This document shows positions 17,980 through 26,100 of a DNA stretch of 64,000 nt, piece after piece. The DNA is taken from positions 1 through 64,000 of the forward strand of contig CALHOI010000033.1 in NCBI GenBank assembly GCA_938035525.1. Direction: 5' to 3'. Position numbers and translations under genes: made by a program. Source of the stretch: an uncultured Granulosicoccaceae bacterium. Its GTDB lineage: Bacteria; Pseudomonadota; Gammaproteobacteria; Granulosicoccales; Granulosicoccaceae. A model generated the notes under the pieces. That model did no database searches. It was given only the letters and a program-made list of their open reading frames with translations, and was not told where the DNA came from. Numbering within the stretch: the stretch's first letter is position 1; each line of letters begins with the position of its first letter.

Positions 17980-18411
17980 CTAAGCTTGATCACCTAATCT
18001 GCTGCCAGGCCGCAAAAACGGTGGCTTGTCGGCTTTTTCACGAATCCAGTTGAGCGCTGAAAATACCTGTTGCTGACTGACTAATTTAATCAATAATTGT
18101 TGCTTACCCGGGAATTCGCATAATGCCAGGCCCAGCACAAGGAAAACCAGACCAGGGCCAGGTGTGAGCATCATGACCAGGCCAATACAGATAACGGCAA
18201 TACCAGCAACGGTTTTTAGTGTCGAGAACAGCACTCGAGCGGGTGAGTAGGTAATGTGCTTTGGCGGACGAGCAAAATAATCCTTGGGTAATCGTGCCAG
18301 CAACCAGGGAGTGGCTAACAGTGTCATGGTCAGCAGGACAAGAGATAAAATACCCAATGCTGCTGCCAAAGCGGCGTGTTGTGTCAGCCACGATGTCAGA
18401 AAATCCAACAT
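17980..18411 (-). CDS. PGPGW-family membrane protein
   Basis: A 143-residue protein with two hydrophobic regions: an N-terminal helix (about 14-38) and a hairpin (about 68-95) containing the conserved MLTPGPGLVFLVLGLALCEFPG. That matches the PGPGW transmembrane family, here with Leu in the last motif position. Function of the family is unknown. It lies 26 bp downstream of the putative metalloprotease gene on the same strand and 76 bp upstream of envC, so the three may be co-transcribed. Confidence 0.75.
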   Translation of the reverse strand: MLDFLTSWLTQHAALAAALGILSLVLLTMTLLATPWLLARLPKDYFARPPKHITYSPARVLFSTLKTVAGIAVICIGLVMMLTPGPGLVFLVLGLALCEFPGKQQLLIKLVSQQQVFSALNWIREKADKPPFLRPGSRLGDQA

Positions 18412-18437
18412 GCTTTTCCAAACAGAAATCCAGGCGG

Positions 18438-19214
18438 TTATTCTAGCCAGTTGATTTCGTTTGCGGTGTATTGATTAACGATCGTGCTGCGCAAGCTCTC
18501 GGCCATGTATGACCCATACTCTGTTGGAATCCGCCCCGACATGATTTCCGCATTGCGTTGTGGTAACAATGGTTCGCGATAGGGATTGGCAAAACCTGCT
18601 GGGTATTGAGGCCCGCCGAACTTGTCGTACTTATCAATAGCGCCCACGGTGTGCAGCATTTCATGGGCGATCACGATATTGTTTTGGTTGGTTTGTTCCG
18701 GAATAGCAAATGCGTGGACCAAGCCCATTAAACCTTTTTGCATACCCAGTGAGTGCGCTAGCGGTTGATCGTTTTCGCCCGAGTGGTACATTACAAACAT
18801 GCGAATACGCGTAATATCGGCATCATCATCGGGCGTGTGTCGGTACGCCCACCACCTAAATCGCAAACCCCAGAACAACACGGATATCGGGTTTGCATTT
18901 TTTGGCCACGGCGGTGGAAGTGTGTGAATTTGCTCGCCAAGGCTAACCTGAAAGGGCTGAGCCAAGTCCAGGTCGTAACGCTTTGCTTCACGCACCGACC
19001 AGCGATCAATAATGGTGAAATCGCGGGTGTTTAACTTGTCGATGTAGTCTGCCGTTGTTAGGTGTTGATCGGCATTTATGGGGAATACCGTGACCTGCAG
19101 AGTTTGATTCCAGTTGCGGGTGTAGATCAGCTGCGTAAGGCTGACGAAACCCACGCACAACAGCGCTATAAACAAAAGCGTGACACGGATGGATGTAAAA
19201 CTGGGTAATCGCAT
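18438..19214 (-). CDS. Putative membrane-anchored zinc metalloprotease
   Basis: A 258-residue protein with one N-terminal transmembrane helix (about 10-30) and a soluble, probably periplasmic domain. The motif HEMLH (H184, E185, H188), followed by TVGAIDKYD, fits the HExxH zinc site with a metzincin-like continuation (HExxHxxG). No wider family was recognised. The presence of HExxH in a hydrophobic-aromatic helix (IVIAHEMLHTVG) makes chance occurrence unlikely. Probably co-transcribed with the PGPGW protein gene, 26 bp downstream. Confidence 0.7.
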   Translation of the reverse strand: MRLPSFTSIRVTLLFIALLCVGFVSLTQLIYTRNWNQTLQVTVFPINADQHLTTADYIDKLNTRDFTIIDRWSVREAKRYDLDLAQPFQVSLGEQIHTLPPPWPKNANPISVLFWGLRFRWWAYRHTPDDDADITRIRMFVMYHSGENDQPLAHSLGMQKGLMGLVHAFAIPEQTNQNNIVIAHEMLHTVGAIDKYDKFGGPQYPAGFANPYREPLLPQRNAEIMSGRIPTEYGSYMAESLRSTIVNQYTANEINWLE

Positions 19215-19496
19215 GGCTGGCGTATTGTCAGATTATCATTGACCTCTCTGGGGTTTTCGGGGCGCCGAGTAGCCAGCTTAAATGTGATTACGGGCTCTGA
19301 GCTGTCGGTATTTTCACAAAGGTGACTGGGTGGTATTTTTTAGCCAATTTTTAGCCAATTAAGATCCGATGGATGCCTTATCGAATATCAAAATTCAATG
19401 ACTTAAGCCCGCCGGGGGTGATTGCTCAGTTCGTCTTTGTGGCCGATTTCTGCTATCTATACGCAACACACTTGGTTTAGCCAGTAGTCATTCTTT

Positions 19497-22100
19497 ATGA
19501 AAGAACCCAACCCCGTTGTCATTGCCCGAAAAGACTACCAGGCGCCTGGCTGGACAATTGAGAAAACAGAGCTGCTGTTTGAACTCTCACCAAGCGAAAC
19601 GCGCGTTCACAGCACATTGCACTTAAATCGTCAAAGTGCCGGTCCCTTGCGTCTGGACGGCAGTGATTTGGAGTTGAAATCTATTCATGTTGATGGTGAG
19701 CAACTCGACGCATCCCACTACAGCTTGGGTGATGAGCATTTGCTGATCGAATCTTTGCCCGATACGTGCAAGTTATCCGTAGTTGTAAAAATTAACCCGC
19801 TAGAAAACACAGCCCTGGAAGGCTTGTATTGCACCAGCGGGAATTTCTGTACTCAATGTGAGGCGGAAGGCTTTAGAAAAATAACCTACTACCTTGACCG
19901 GCCCGATGTGCTGTCAGTTTTTAGCGTCAGCATTATTGCCGATGCAAACGATTACCCGGTCATGCTGTCCAACGGTAACCTGGTGTCCAGCGAAAAACTC
20001 GAAGACGGTCGCCATCGCATCAATTGGCATGACCCATTCCCCAAACCCTGTTATCTATTTGCTTTGGTCGCCGGGAATCTTGCGCGAGTTGAGGACACTT
20101 ACACAACCCGTTCGAATCGACAAGTTGATCTGCATATCTACGTTGAAGAACATAATTTGCAGCAATGTCAGTTTGCTATGGATGCATTGAAGCTTTCCAT
20201 GAAATGGGACGAAGAAGTCTACGGGCTTGAGTACGATCTTGACTTGTTCATGATTGTCGCCGTCGATGACTTCAATGCCGGCGCTATGGAAAATAAGGGG
20301 CTCAATGTATTTAATTCCAAATATGTTCTGGCTGACCAGGCGTTGGCAACTGATCAGGATTTCCTTGCGGTTGAAGCAGTTATTGCTCATGAGTACTTTC
20401 ACAACTGGACTGGTAATCGAGTCACTTGTCGAGACTGGTTTCAGCTAAGTTTAAAAGAGGGGCTCACTGTTTTTCGTGATCAGGAATTCAGCTCTGATGT
20501 GAGATCACGTGAGGTTAAACGGATTGAAGACGTGCGTTTGTTACGCGCGCAACAATTTGCCGAAGATGCCGGCCCCATGTCGCATCCGATACGGCCCGAT
20601 CAATATATCGAGATTAATAATTTTTACACCCTCACGGTATATGAGAAAGGTGCCGAAGTTATTCGTATGATTCACACGCTGTTAGGATCAAAAAATTACT
20701 ATAAAGGTATTGCGCTGTATTTTGAGCGGCATGATGGGTCTGCGGTTACCTGTGATGATTTTGTTATTGCTATGGAAGACGCCAGTGGCATTTCATTAGC
20801 GACATTCAGGCAATGGTACTCACAATCTGGTACACCTCGAGTTCGAGTCACTGATCGTTATGATGCTGCAAAGCAGCGTTACACACTAACCGTAAGTCAG
20901 CAAAATCCAGATTCGTCCGGGGTGCCCAGAGAGCCATTACATATTCCACTGCGCATGGGTTTGCTCGACAACAATGGTAAGGCGTTGGCAATAGATATTG
21001 GTCGCAAAGACGATGACGGCGGCAGCGTGCTCGACCTTGTACAGGCAGAGCAGTCATTTATTTTTGAGAATATACAGACAAAACCGGTGCCTTCTTTACT
21101 GCGCGGTTTTTCCGCACCGGTCATTCTTGATTATGATTACGACAACGATGCATTGGCATTTCTGCTGACGCATGACTCTGATAGCTTTAATCGATGGGAA
21201 GCGGGCCAGCGTTTGGCCATGCGTCTGGTTGATCAGCAGCTTAGTTCGCACGATGCCAGTGTGCCACCAGAATTCGTTGATGCATTTAATGGGTTGTTAA
21301 ACGATAAAGCCGTTGATGCAGGCTTTAAAGCCCTGGTGCTGCAAATGCCCAGCATAAAAACGGTGTCCAATAGCCGAGACCTTATTGATGTTCAGGCCAT
21401 AGACAAGTCTTTGCGATCTATCCGGCTTGCCATTGCACAATATTATCAACCACTGCTAACCCAGTGGGTTACCGAAAATATTCAGTCCAGGCAGTCAGTG
21501 AGTATTGGTGAACGCAGTTTGGCCAATACGGCGTTGTCACTGTTGGGTGAATTACCAAGCGAGCAGTGGCAACCCTTGGCACTTGAGCAATACCAATTAG
21601 CAAACAACATGACCGATCGTGTTGCAGCCCTGCAGGTTCTGTGTAACCAGAAGGATGATGTGCGCACCGAGTGCGTTCAGGATTTTTATCAACGGTATTC
21701 AGCTCACAAGCTGGTTGTAGATAAATGGTTTGCATTGCAAGCCAGTGCGCAGCACTCGCATGTTGTTAACGACGTCATGGCTCTGTCACAACACGAAGCG
21801 TTTGATCAGCGTAACCCCAATCGACTACGTTCGTTGATAGGTGTATTTGCGTCCGGTAACACGGTTTACTTTCATGCTACCGACGGCGCTGGCTATACTT
21901 TGGTATCAAAATATATTGTTTCCCTAGATCGTACTAACCCGCAAGTCGCAGCAACATTAGTGGCACCGTTTCTACAATGGCGTCGATATTGCGAGCCACA
22001 ACAATCATTGATGCAAAGCGCTTTGGCTGCAATTGCATCGCAGAAGCCATTGTCAGCTGATGTTTTCGAGATAGTCAGTAAGGCACTGGACAGTGCTTGA
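19497..22100 (+). CDS. pepN: Aminopeptidase N (M1 family)
   Basis: An 867-residue cytoplasmic zinc aminopeptidase that removes N-terminal residues during protein turnover. The exopeptidase motif GAMENKG and the zinc site HEYFHNWTGNR with the distal Glu in LKEGLT are intact. The length and four-domain layout match E. coli PepN (870). The early CTQCEAEGFRKITYYLDRPDV block is characteristic of the PepN branch. It stands alone, with no close co-directional partner. Confidence 0.97.
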   Translation: MKEPNPVVIARKDYQAPGWTIEKTELLFELSPSETRVHSTLHLNRQSAGPLRLDGSDLELKSIHVDGEQLDASHYSLGDEHLLIESLPDTCKLSVVVKINPLENTALEGLYCTSGNFCTQCEAEGFRKITYYLDRPDVLSVFSVSIIADANDYPVMLSNGNLVSSEKLEDGRHRINWHDPFPKPCYLFALVAGNLARVEDTYTTRSNRQVDLHIYVEEHNLQQCQFAMDALKLSMKWDEEVYGLEYDLDLFMIVAVDDFNAGAMENKGLNVFNSKYVLADQALATDQDFLAVEAVIAHEYFHNWTGNRVTCRDWFQLSLKEGLTVFRDQEFSSDVRSREVKRIEDVRLLRAQQFAEDAGPMSHPIRPDQYIEINNFYTLTVYEKGAEVIRMIHTLLGSKNYYKGIALYFERHDGSAVTCDDFVIAMEDASGISLATFRQWYSQSGTPRVRVTDRYDAAKQRYTLTVSQQNPDSSGVPREPLHIPLRMGLLDNNGKALAIDIGRKDDDGGSVLDLVQAEQSFIFENIQTKPVPSLLRGFSAPVILDYDYDNDALAFLLTHDSDSFNRWEAGQRLAMRLVDQQLSSHDASVPPEFVDAFNGLLNDKAVDAGFKALVLQMPSIKTVSNSRDLIDVQAIDKSLRSIRLAIAQYYQPLLTQWVTENIQSRQSVSIGERSLANTALSLLGELPSEQWQPLALEQYQLANNMTDRVAALQVLCNQKDDVRTECVQDFYQRYSAHKLVVDKWFALQASAQHSHVVNDVMALSQHEAFDQRNPNRLRSLIGVFASGNTVYFHATDGAGYTLVSKYIVSLDRTNPQVAATLVAPFLQWRRYCEPQQSLMQSALAAIASQKPLSADVFEIVSKALDSA

Positions 22101-22301
22101 ATGGCTGTTCCTCGCACCATGTTAAGTGGCACAGTACAAACAGGTATGGGTCGTCAAAACAAGAGCACATTGTGAACAACTATGAAAAGCATAGGGGCGG
22201 GTCTAACTGATGGCACATGACATGATAATTTCACTTCGCAAGTTGAGCTCGCGCATCGATGCGGGAGCAGTAGAGAAGTGTGATTTTGAGGACGTACAGT
22301 T

Positions 22302-22517
22302 ATGTCAGAAGAGCAGCGTAAAAGCGGAACCGTTAAGTGGTTCGATAACGCTAAAGGATACGGTTTTATTATCAGTCCTGAAGGGGACGATGTATTCGTA
22401 CATTACCGCGCCATTGTTGGTGACGGGTATCGTTCACTGTCTGAAGGCCAAAAGGTCGAGTTTGTTGCGACTAAAGGCGACAAGGGCTGGCAAGCTTCCG
22501 AGGTATCTGCCGCCTGA
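22302..22517 (+). CDS. Cold-shock domain protein
   Basis: A 71-residue single OB-fold nucleic-acid chaperone. RNP1 is KGYGFI and RNP2 is VFVHY, separated by the usual loop; [11 protein letters not shown] is the family signature. Such proteins melt RNA structure or act as antiterminators. Spacer upstream is about 200 bp, which leaves room for a long leader as in many csp genes. Three 15-nt tandem repeats begin inside the last codons and run into the terminator. Confidence 0.92.
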   Translation: MSEEQRKSGTVKWFDNAKGYGFIISPEGDDVFVHYRAIVGDGYRSLSEGQKVEFVATKGDKGWQASEVSAA

Positions 22518-22547
22518 GTATCTGCCTCTTGGGTATCTGCCTAATAA
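22503..22547 (+). repeat. 15-bp tandem repeat (three copies) at the 3' end of the cold-shock gene
   Basis: GTATCTGCC recurs at 22503, 22518 and 22533, exactly 15 bp apart. The first copy spans the last codons and stop, the third lies in the loop of the terminator hairpin. The remaining 6 bases of each unit diverge. Confidence 0.7.
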
Positions 22548-22560
22548 GAGGCGCTTTTTT
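22524..22560 (+). terminator. Rho-independent terminator of the cold-shock gene
   Basis: GCCTCTT (22524-22530) pairs with AAGAGGC (22546-22552), then GC and six Ts. The 15-nt loop is made of one copy of the tandem repeat. Confidence 0.75.
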
Positions 22561-22706
22561 CATCCAATACCGGGCACAGCGTTCAAGTTGGCCCGTTACA
22601 TCAGAGCTTATCGTTTTCGAGCTCGCACTTGCGCGGCAAACCGTTTAAATATTCGTTTATTCGAATGTGTTCAGCGCAGTCGTTTTGCTCTACGGCTCTT
22701 GTGCTC

Positions 22707-24593
22707 ATGAGCCAAACCAGCCAATTCGCTCTTCTTAAAGAAAAACGCTTTGCACCTTTTTTTACCACGCAGTTGCTTGGTGCTTTCAATGACAACCTCT
22801 ATAAAAATGCATTGGTTGCGCTGTTAAGTTTTGGTGCGTTGCAACTCAGTGCTGAAAAAGCGGGCTCTTTAATAGCGATAGCGGCGGGTTTGTTTATCTT
22901 GCCGTTCTTTTTATTCTCAGCCTTCAGTGGCCAGATTGCTGACAAGTACGAAAAGTCGATGTTAATCAGGCGCATCAAGATGGCAGAAATTCTCATCATG
23001 TGCCTTGGTGCAATTGCGTTTTGGCTGCAAAGCGTACCCATGCTTATGGCAATTTTATTTTTGATGGGCGTGCAGTCTGCTTTCTTTGGTCCAATCAAGT
23101 ACGGCATTCTGCCGCAACATCTTCATGAGTCTGAACTGATAGGCGGTAACGGTGTTGTGGAGCTGGGCACCTTTCTGGCCATTTTACTAGGAACCATTAT
23201 TGGTACTCAACTCATAACCAAGTCGCCCGATGGCTCAGTATGGCTAACATGTGGTTTTGTTATTATTGTTGCTATCGCGGGTTTTCTTGCTGCCCGCCGT
23301 ATTCCCGAAGCACCCGCTGTAGACCCGACGCTTAACGTTCGATTTAATCCGGCTGTTGAAACCTGGAAGCTGATTCGATACACCAAAAAGCACCGGGTTA
23401 TTTTCCAGTCGATATTGGGTATATCCTGGTTCTGGTTTATGGGTGCAACCTATCTGTCGCAGTTTCCAATATATGCGCGGGACATTCTGGGTGGCAGTGG
23501 CGATGTTTATACCGTCATGCTGGCTGCGTTCTCAGTTGGGATTGGTTGTGGTTCGGCGTTATGCGAAAGACTATCCGGCGGCAAAGTAGAGATTGGTCTG
23601 GTGCCCTTGGGTGCCCTGGGAATAACGCTGTTTGGTCTGGATTTGTTTTTTGCAACGCCGTCATCACCACTGGGTAGTGGAATGGGAATAGGCGAGTTCC
23701 TATCAATTGGCGCGTCCTGGCGCATTCTGGTCGATATAGCGCTCATTGGCGTGTTCGGGGGCTTTTATATCGTACCGCTCTATGCCTTAATCCAAAAAAC
23801 CAGTGCACCAGATCGGCTATCACGTGCAATCTCGTGTAACAACGTGATGAATGCTCTGCTGATGGTGATATCGGCCATCCTTGTTGGTGTGGTGTTGAAC
23901 CTTGGCGTGTCAATTGGCGCTATCTTTTTGTTTATCGCCATTGCTAACGCTCTGGTCGCTGCATATATTTTCAGGCTGGTTCCAGAGTTTTTAATGCGGT
24001 TCTTAATCTGGATGCTTATGCACACAGCCTACAAAGTCAACAATGTTGGGCTGGCCAATATCCCAGAAAAAGGCGCTGCAATACTGGCCTGTAATCACGT
24101 CAGTTTTGTTGATGCTTTGTTGGTGGGTGGTAGCAGCCGACGGCCGGTCAGGTTTGTTATGTACCACAAAATATACAAGTTGCCTGTCTTGAATTTTATA
24201 TTTCGCACGGCCGGTGCCATTCCGATTGCAGGAAAGCGCGAAGACGAGGCTATGTACAACAGTGCATTCGAAAAAATGCAGGAAGTTATTCGTAACGACG
24301 AGCTGTTGTGTATTTTTCCCGAAGGCGAAATCACCCGCGATGGCGATATGAACCCTTTCAAGCCCGGTATTATGCAACTGATTGATAAAACGCCGGCTCC
24401 GGTCATTCCTGTTGCTCTCAAAGGACTGTGGGGCAGTTTGTTCAGCCGCAAAGACGGGCCAGCCATGCGCAAATGGCCGCGACGCGTATTCGCAAAAATC
24501 GGGCTGGTGGTTGGTGAGCCGATTCCGGCAGATGAGGTGACGCTGGATGGTTTGCAACAAGCTGTGGAAAGTTTACGTGGTGGTGAACGCTAA
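22707..24593 (+). CDS. Fused MFS transporter / PlsC-type acyltransferase
   Basis: A 628-residue two-domain membrane protein. The N-terminal part (about 1-420) is an LplT-like major facilitator beginning LKEKRFAPFFTTQLLGAFNDN. The C-terminal part (about 435-628) is a lysophospholipid/1-acylglycerol-3-phosphate acyltransferase with NHVSFVD (N463-D469) and FPEGEITRDGD near 540. The pairing fits flipping of lysophospholipids across the inner membrane and re-acylating them. In related proteins a third acyl-ACP synthetase domain (as in Aas) follows; it is absent here. The ATG at 22707 is preferred because similarity starts there; the frame opens at 22629. Confidence 0.88.
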   Translation: MSQTSQFALLKEKRFAPFFTTQLLGAFNDNLYKNALVALLSFGALQLSAEKAGSLIAIAAGLFILPFFLFSAFSGQIADKYEKSMLIRRIKMAEILIMCLGAIAFWLQSVPMLMAILFLMGVQSAFFGPIKYGILPQHLHESELIGGNGVVELGTFLAILLGTIIGTQLITKSPDGSVWLTCGFVIIVAIAGFLAARRIPEAPAVDPTLNVRFNPAVETWKLIRYTKKHRVIFQSILGISWFWFMGATYLSQFPIYARDILGGSGDVYTVMLAAFSVGIGCGSALCERLSGGKVEIGLVPLGALGITLFGLDLFFATPSSPLGSGMGIGEFLSIGASWRILVDIALIGVFGGFYIVPLYALIQKTSAPDRLSRAISCNNVMNALLMVISAILVGVVLNLGVSIGAIFLFIAIANALVAAYIFRLVPEFLMRFLIWMLMHTAYKVNNVGLANIPEKGAAILACNHVSFVDALLVGGSSRRPVRFVMYHKIYKLPVLNFIFRTAGAIPIAGKREDEAMYNSAFEKMQEVIRNDELLCIFPEGEITRDGDMNPFKPGIMQLIDKTPAPVIPVALKGLWGSLFSRKDGPAMRKWPRRVFAKIGLVVGEPIPADEVTLDGLQQAVESLRGGER

Positions 24594-24703
24594 ATCAGTT
24601 GGGTGCGCTATGCTTTAGGTAATGCCAAGCCATTTGCGCAACAGAGCCAAAGACATGCCTGCCCTGACACAAGTACCTACGCTCGTAACACGCTGGCAAG
24701 CCA

Positions 24704-25294
24704 ATGTCTGACCAGCGCTTGACGATTCGTTTTTGCCAGCAATGTGGCAGTGCGACAAAGCAAGAGATTCCCGCTGGAGACAATCGCCTCAGAGCCGTTT
24801 GCGAATCCTGTGGGTTCATCCACTACGAAAACCCGAAAAACGTTGTCGGTTGCCTGCTTGAATGGCACGGGAAGGTGTTGCTGTGCAAGCGTGCCATTGA
24901 GCCAAGACACGGATATTGGACCTTGCCGGCCGGTTTTATGGAAAACAAAGAGACCACCATGGATGGGGCAGCAAGAGAGGTTCGTGAGGAGGCCTGTGCC
25001 GAGTGCGACAATCTGCGTTTATTTGCTGTGTACAACCTGCCGCAGATATCACAGGTTTACATGATGTTTTTCGGCAGGTTGCGCGATGGCAAAGCGGCGG
25101 CGGGAGAAGAAACGCTGGACGTAAAATTATTTAGCCAGCAGGAAATACCTTGGGACGAGTTGGCGTTTCCCGTGGTTACCGAAAGCCTGAATCGTTTTTT
25201 TGAACGAAAACAAGATCGGATTAGAGAGGTGCACTATGCGGATATTTTTAGTCGACCAGGCGCGCCACTGGAAATTGTTCGTCATTCTGGCTAA
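24704..25294 (+). CDS. Nudix hydrolase with N-terminal zinc ribbon
   Basis: A 196-residue hydrolase of nucleoside-diphosphate derivatives. A zinc ribbon with C11, C14, C33 and C36 precedes the Nudix domain; the Nudix box runs from about residue 77 (GFMENKETTMDGAAREVREE) and keeps the catalytic REVREE, though the final Gly of the box is Ala. Zinc-ribbon Nudix proteins act on substrates such as NADH, ADP-ribose or FAD; which one applies here is not clear. Its last 47 bp overlap the convergent sulfurtransferase gene. Confidence 0.88.
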   Translation: MSDQRLTIRFCQQCGSATKQEIPAGDNRLRAVCESCGFIHYENPKNVVGCLLEWHGKVLLCKRAIEPRHGYWTLPAGFMENKETTMDGAAREVREEACAECDNLRLFAVYNLPQISQVYMMFFGRLRDGKAAAGEETLDVKLFSQQEIPWDELAFPVVTESLNRFFERKQDRIREVHYADIFSRPGAPLEIVRHSG

Positions 25295-26099
25295 CCCACT
25301 CACTGAATGAGCCTGCGTACATAGCGCCTGCATCACGTTGAGCGTGTGCCATGGCCAGCATATTGTGCGCGGCGGTAACACCAGAGCCGCAATAGTGAAC
25401 CAGACTTTTGCTGCCCACCTGCTTAATGATGGGGTCGAAGCGTTGTTGAAGTAGATCGATCGATTTAAATGTGCCATCAGCATTTAAATTTTGCGCAAAA
25501 GGTGCATTCAAAGCACCGGGTATGTGTCCGGCAATGGGGTCTATCGGTTCGTGCTCTCCTCGGTAGCGTTCTGCTTCTCGGGCATCCAGTAAGCAAATGT
25601 CTTTGTCGAGCACCTGGTGTTTTTCGATCACGCGGGTCAGTGATGCCTTGTGAGAAAAATGCCCGCTTGTGTTTGTTGTTGGCTTTGAGTCTTCAACCTG
25701 CATTCCCTGTGATTGCCATGCATTAAAGCCACCATCAAGGACCGCGCAAGCTTCGTGTCCCAACCAGCGGCTTAGCCACCAAAGCCTACTGGCAATAGCG
25801 CCGGGTTTGTCGTCGTAGGCAATAATCTGTGAGTCGTTGTTGATGCCCCAGTGCCTGAATTGATTTTCAAGCTGTTTAACATTCGGCAGAGGGTGACGGC
25901 CTGTTTTGCCGGCAATAATCGGGCTGGATAAATGATTGTCCAGGTGCGCGTACTGTGCTCCCGGTATGCGTGATTGTTGAAAAGCCGTTTCCCCTGCCGT
26001 GGTATCTGCCAGCGAGAAACGGCAATCAATGATGACCCAGTTAGCCTTGTCAAGATGCTGATTAAGCATCTCGACGGACACCAATGTCGTTAGTGGCAT
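25248..26099 (-). CDS. sseA: Sulfurtransferase, 3-mercaptopyruvate type (two rhodanese domains)
   Basis: A 283-residue tandem-rhodanese enzyme that moves sulfur from 3-mercaptopyruvate or thiosulfate to an acceptor. The first, inactive domain contains WVIIDCRF and the linker PGAQYAHL. The second carries the active-site loop CGSGVTA, which favours mercaptopyruvate over thiosulfate (rhodanese proper has CRKGVTA). The ATG at 26099 lies 1 bp after the stop of the upstream ligase gene; the longer frame would overlap it. It overlaps the convergent Nudix gene by 47 bp. Confidence 0.88.
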   Translation of the reverse strand: MPLTTLVSVEMLNQHLDKANWVIIDCRFSLADTTAGETAFQQSRIPGAQYAHLDNHLSSPIIAGKTGRHPLPNVKQLENQFRHWGINNDSQIIAYDDKPGAIASRLWWLSRWLGHEACAVLDGGFNAWQSQGMQVEDSKPTTNTSGHFSHKASLTRVIEKHQVLDKDICLLDAREAERYRGEHEPIDPIAGHIPGALNAPFAQNLNADGTFKSIDLLQQRFDPIIKQVGSKSLVHYCGSGVTAAHNMLAMAHAQRDAGAMYAGSFSEWVSQNDEQFPVARLVD

Positions 26100-26100
26100 A

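Noticed and set aside
18104-18421. 105-codon minus-strand frame over the PGPGW gene
   Set aside because: Same strand but different frame from a conserved membrane protein; lacks hydrophobic pattern or motif.
22210-22710. 166-codon open frame over the cold-shock gene
   Set aside because: Overlaps the cold-shock gene in another frame and runs through its terminator; basic, low-complexity translation.
24003-24560. 185-codon open frame opposite the acyltransferase
   Set aside because: Antisense to a well-supported PlsC domain; composition is that of a shadow frame and no start signal or family is visible.
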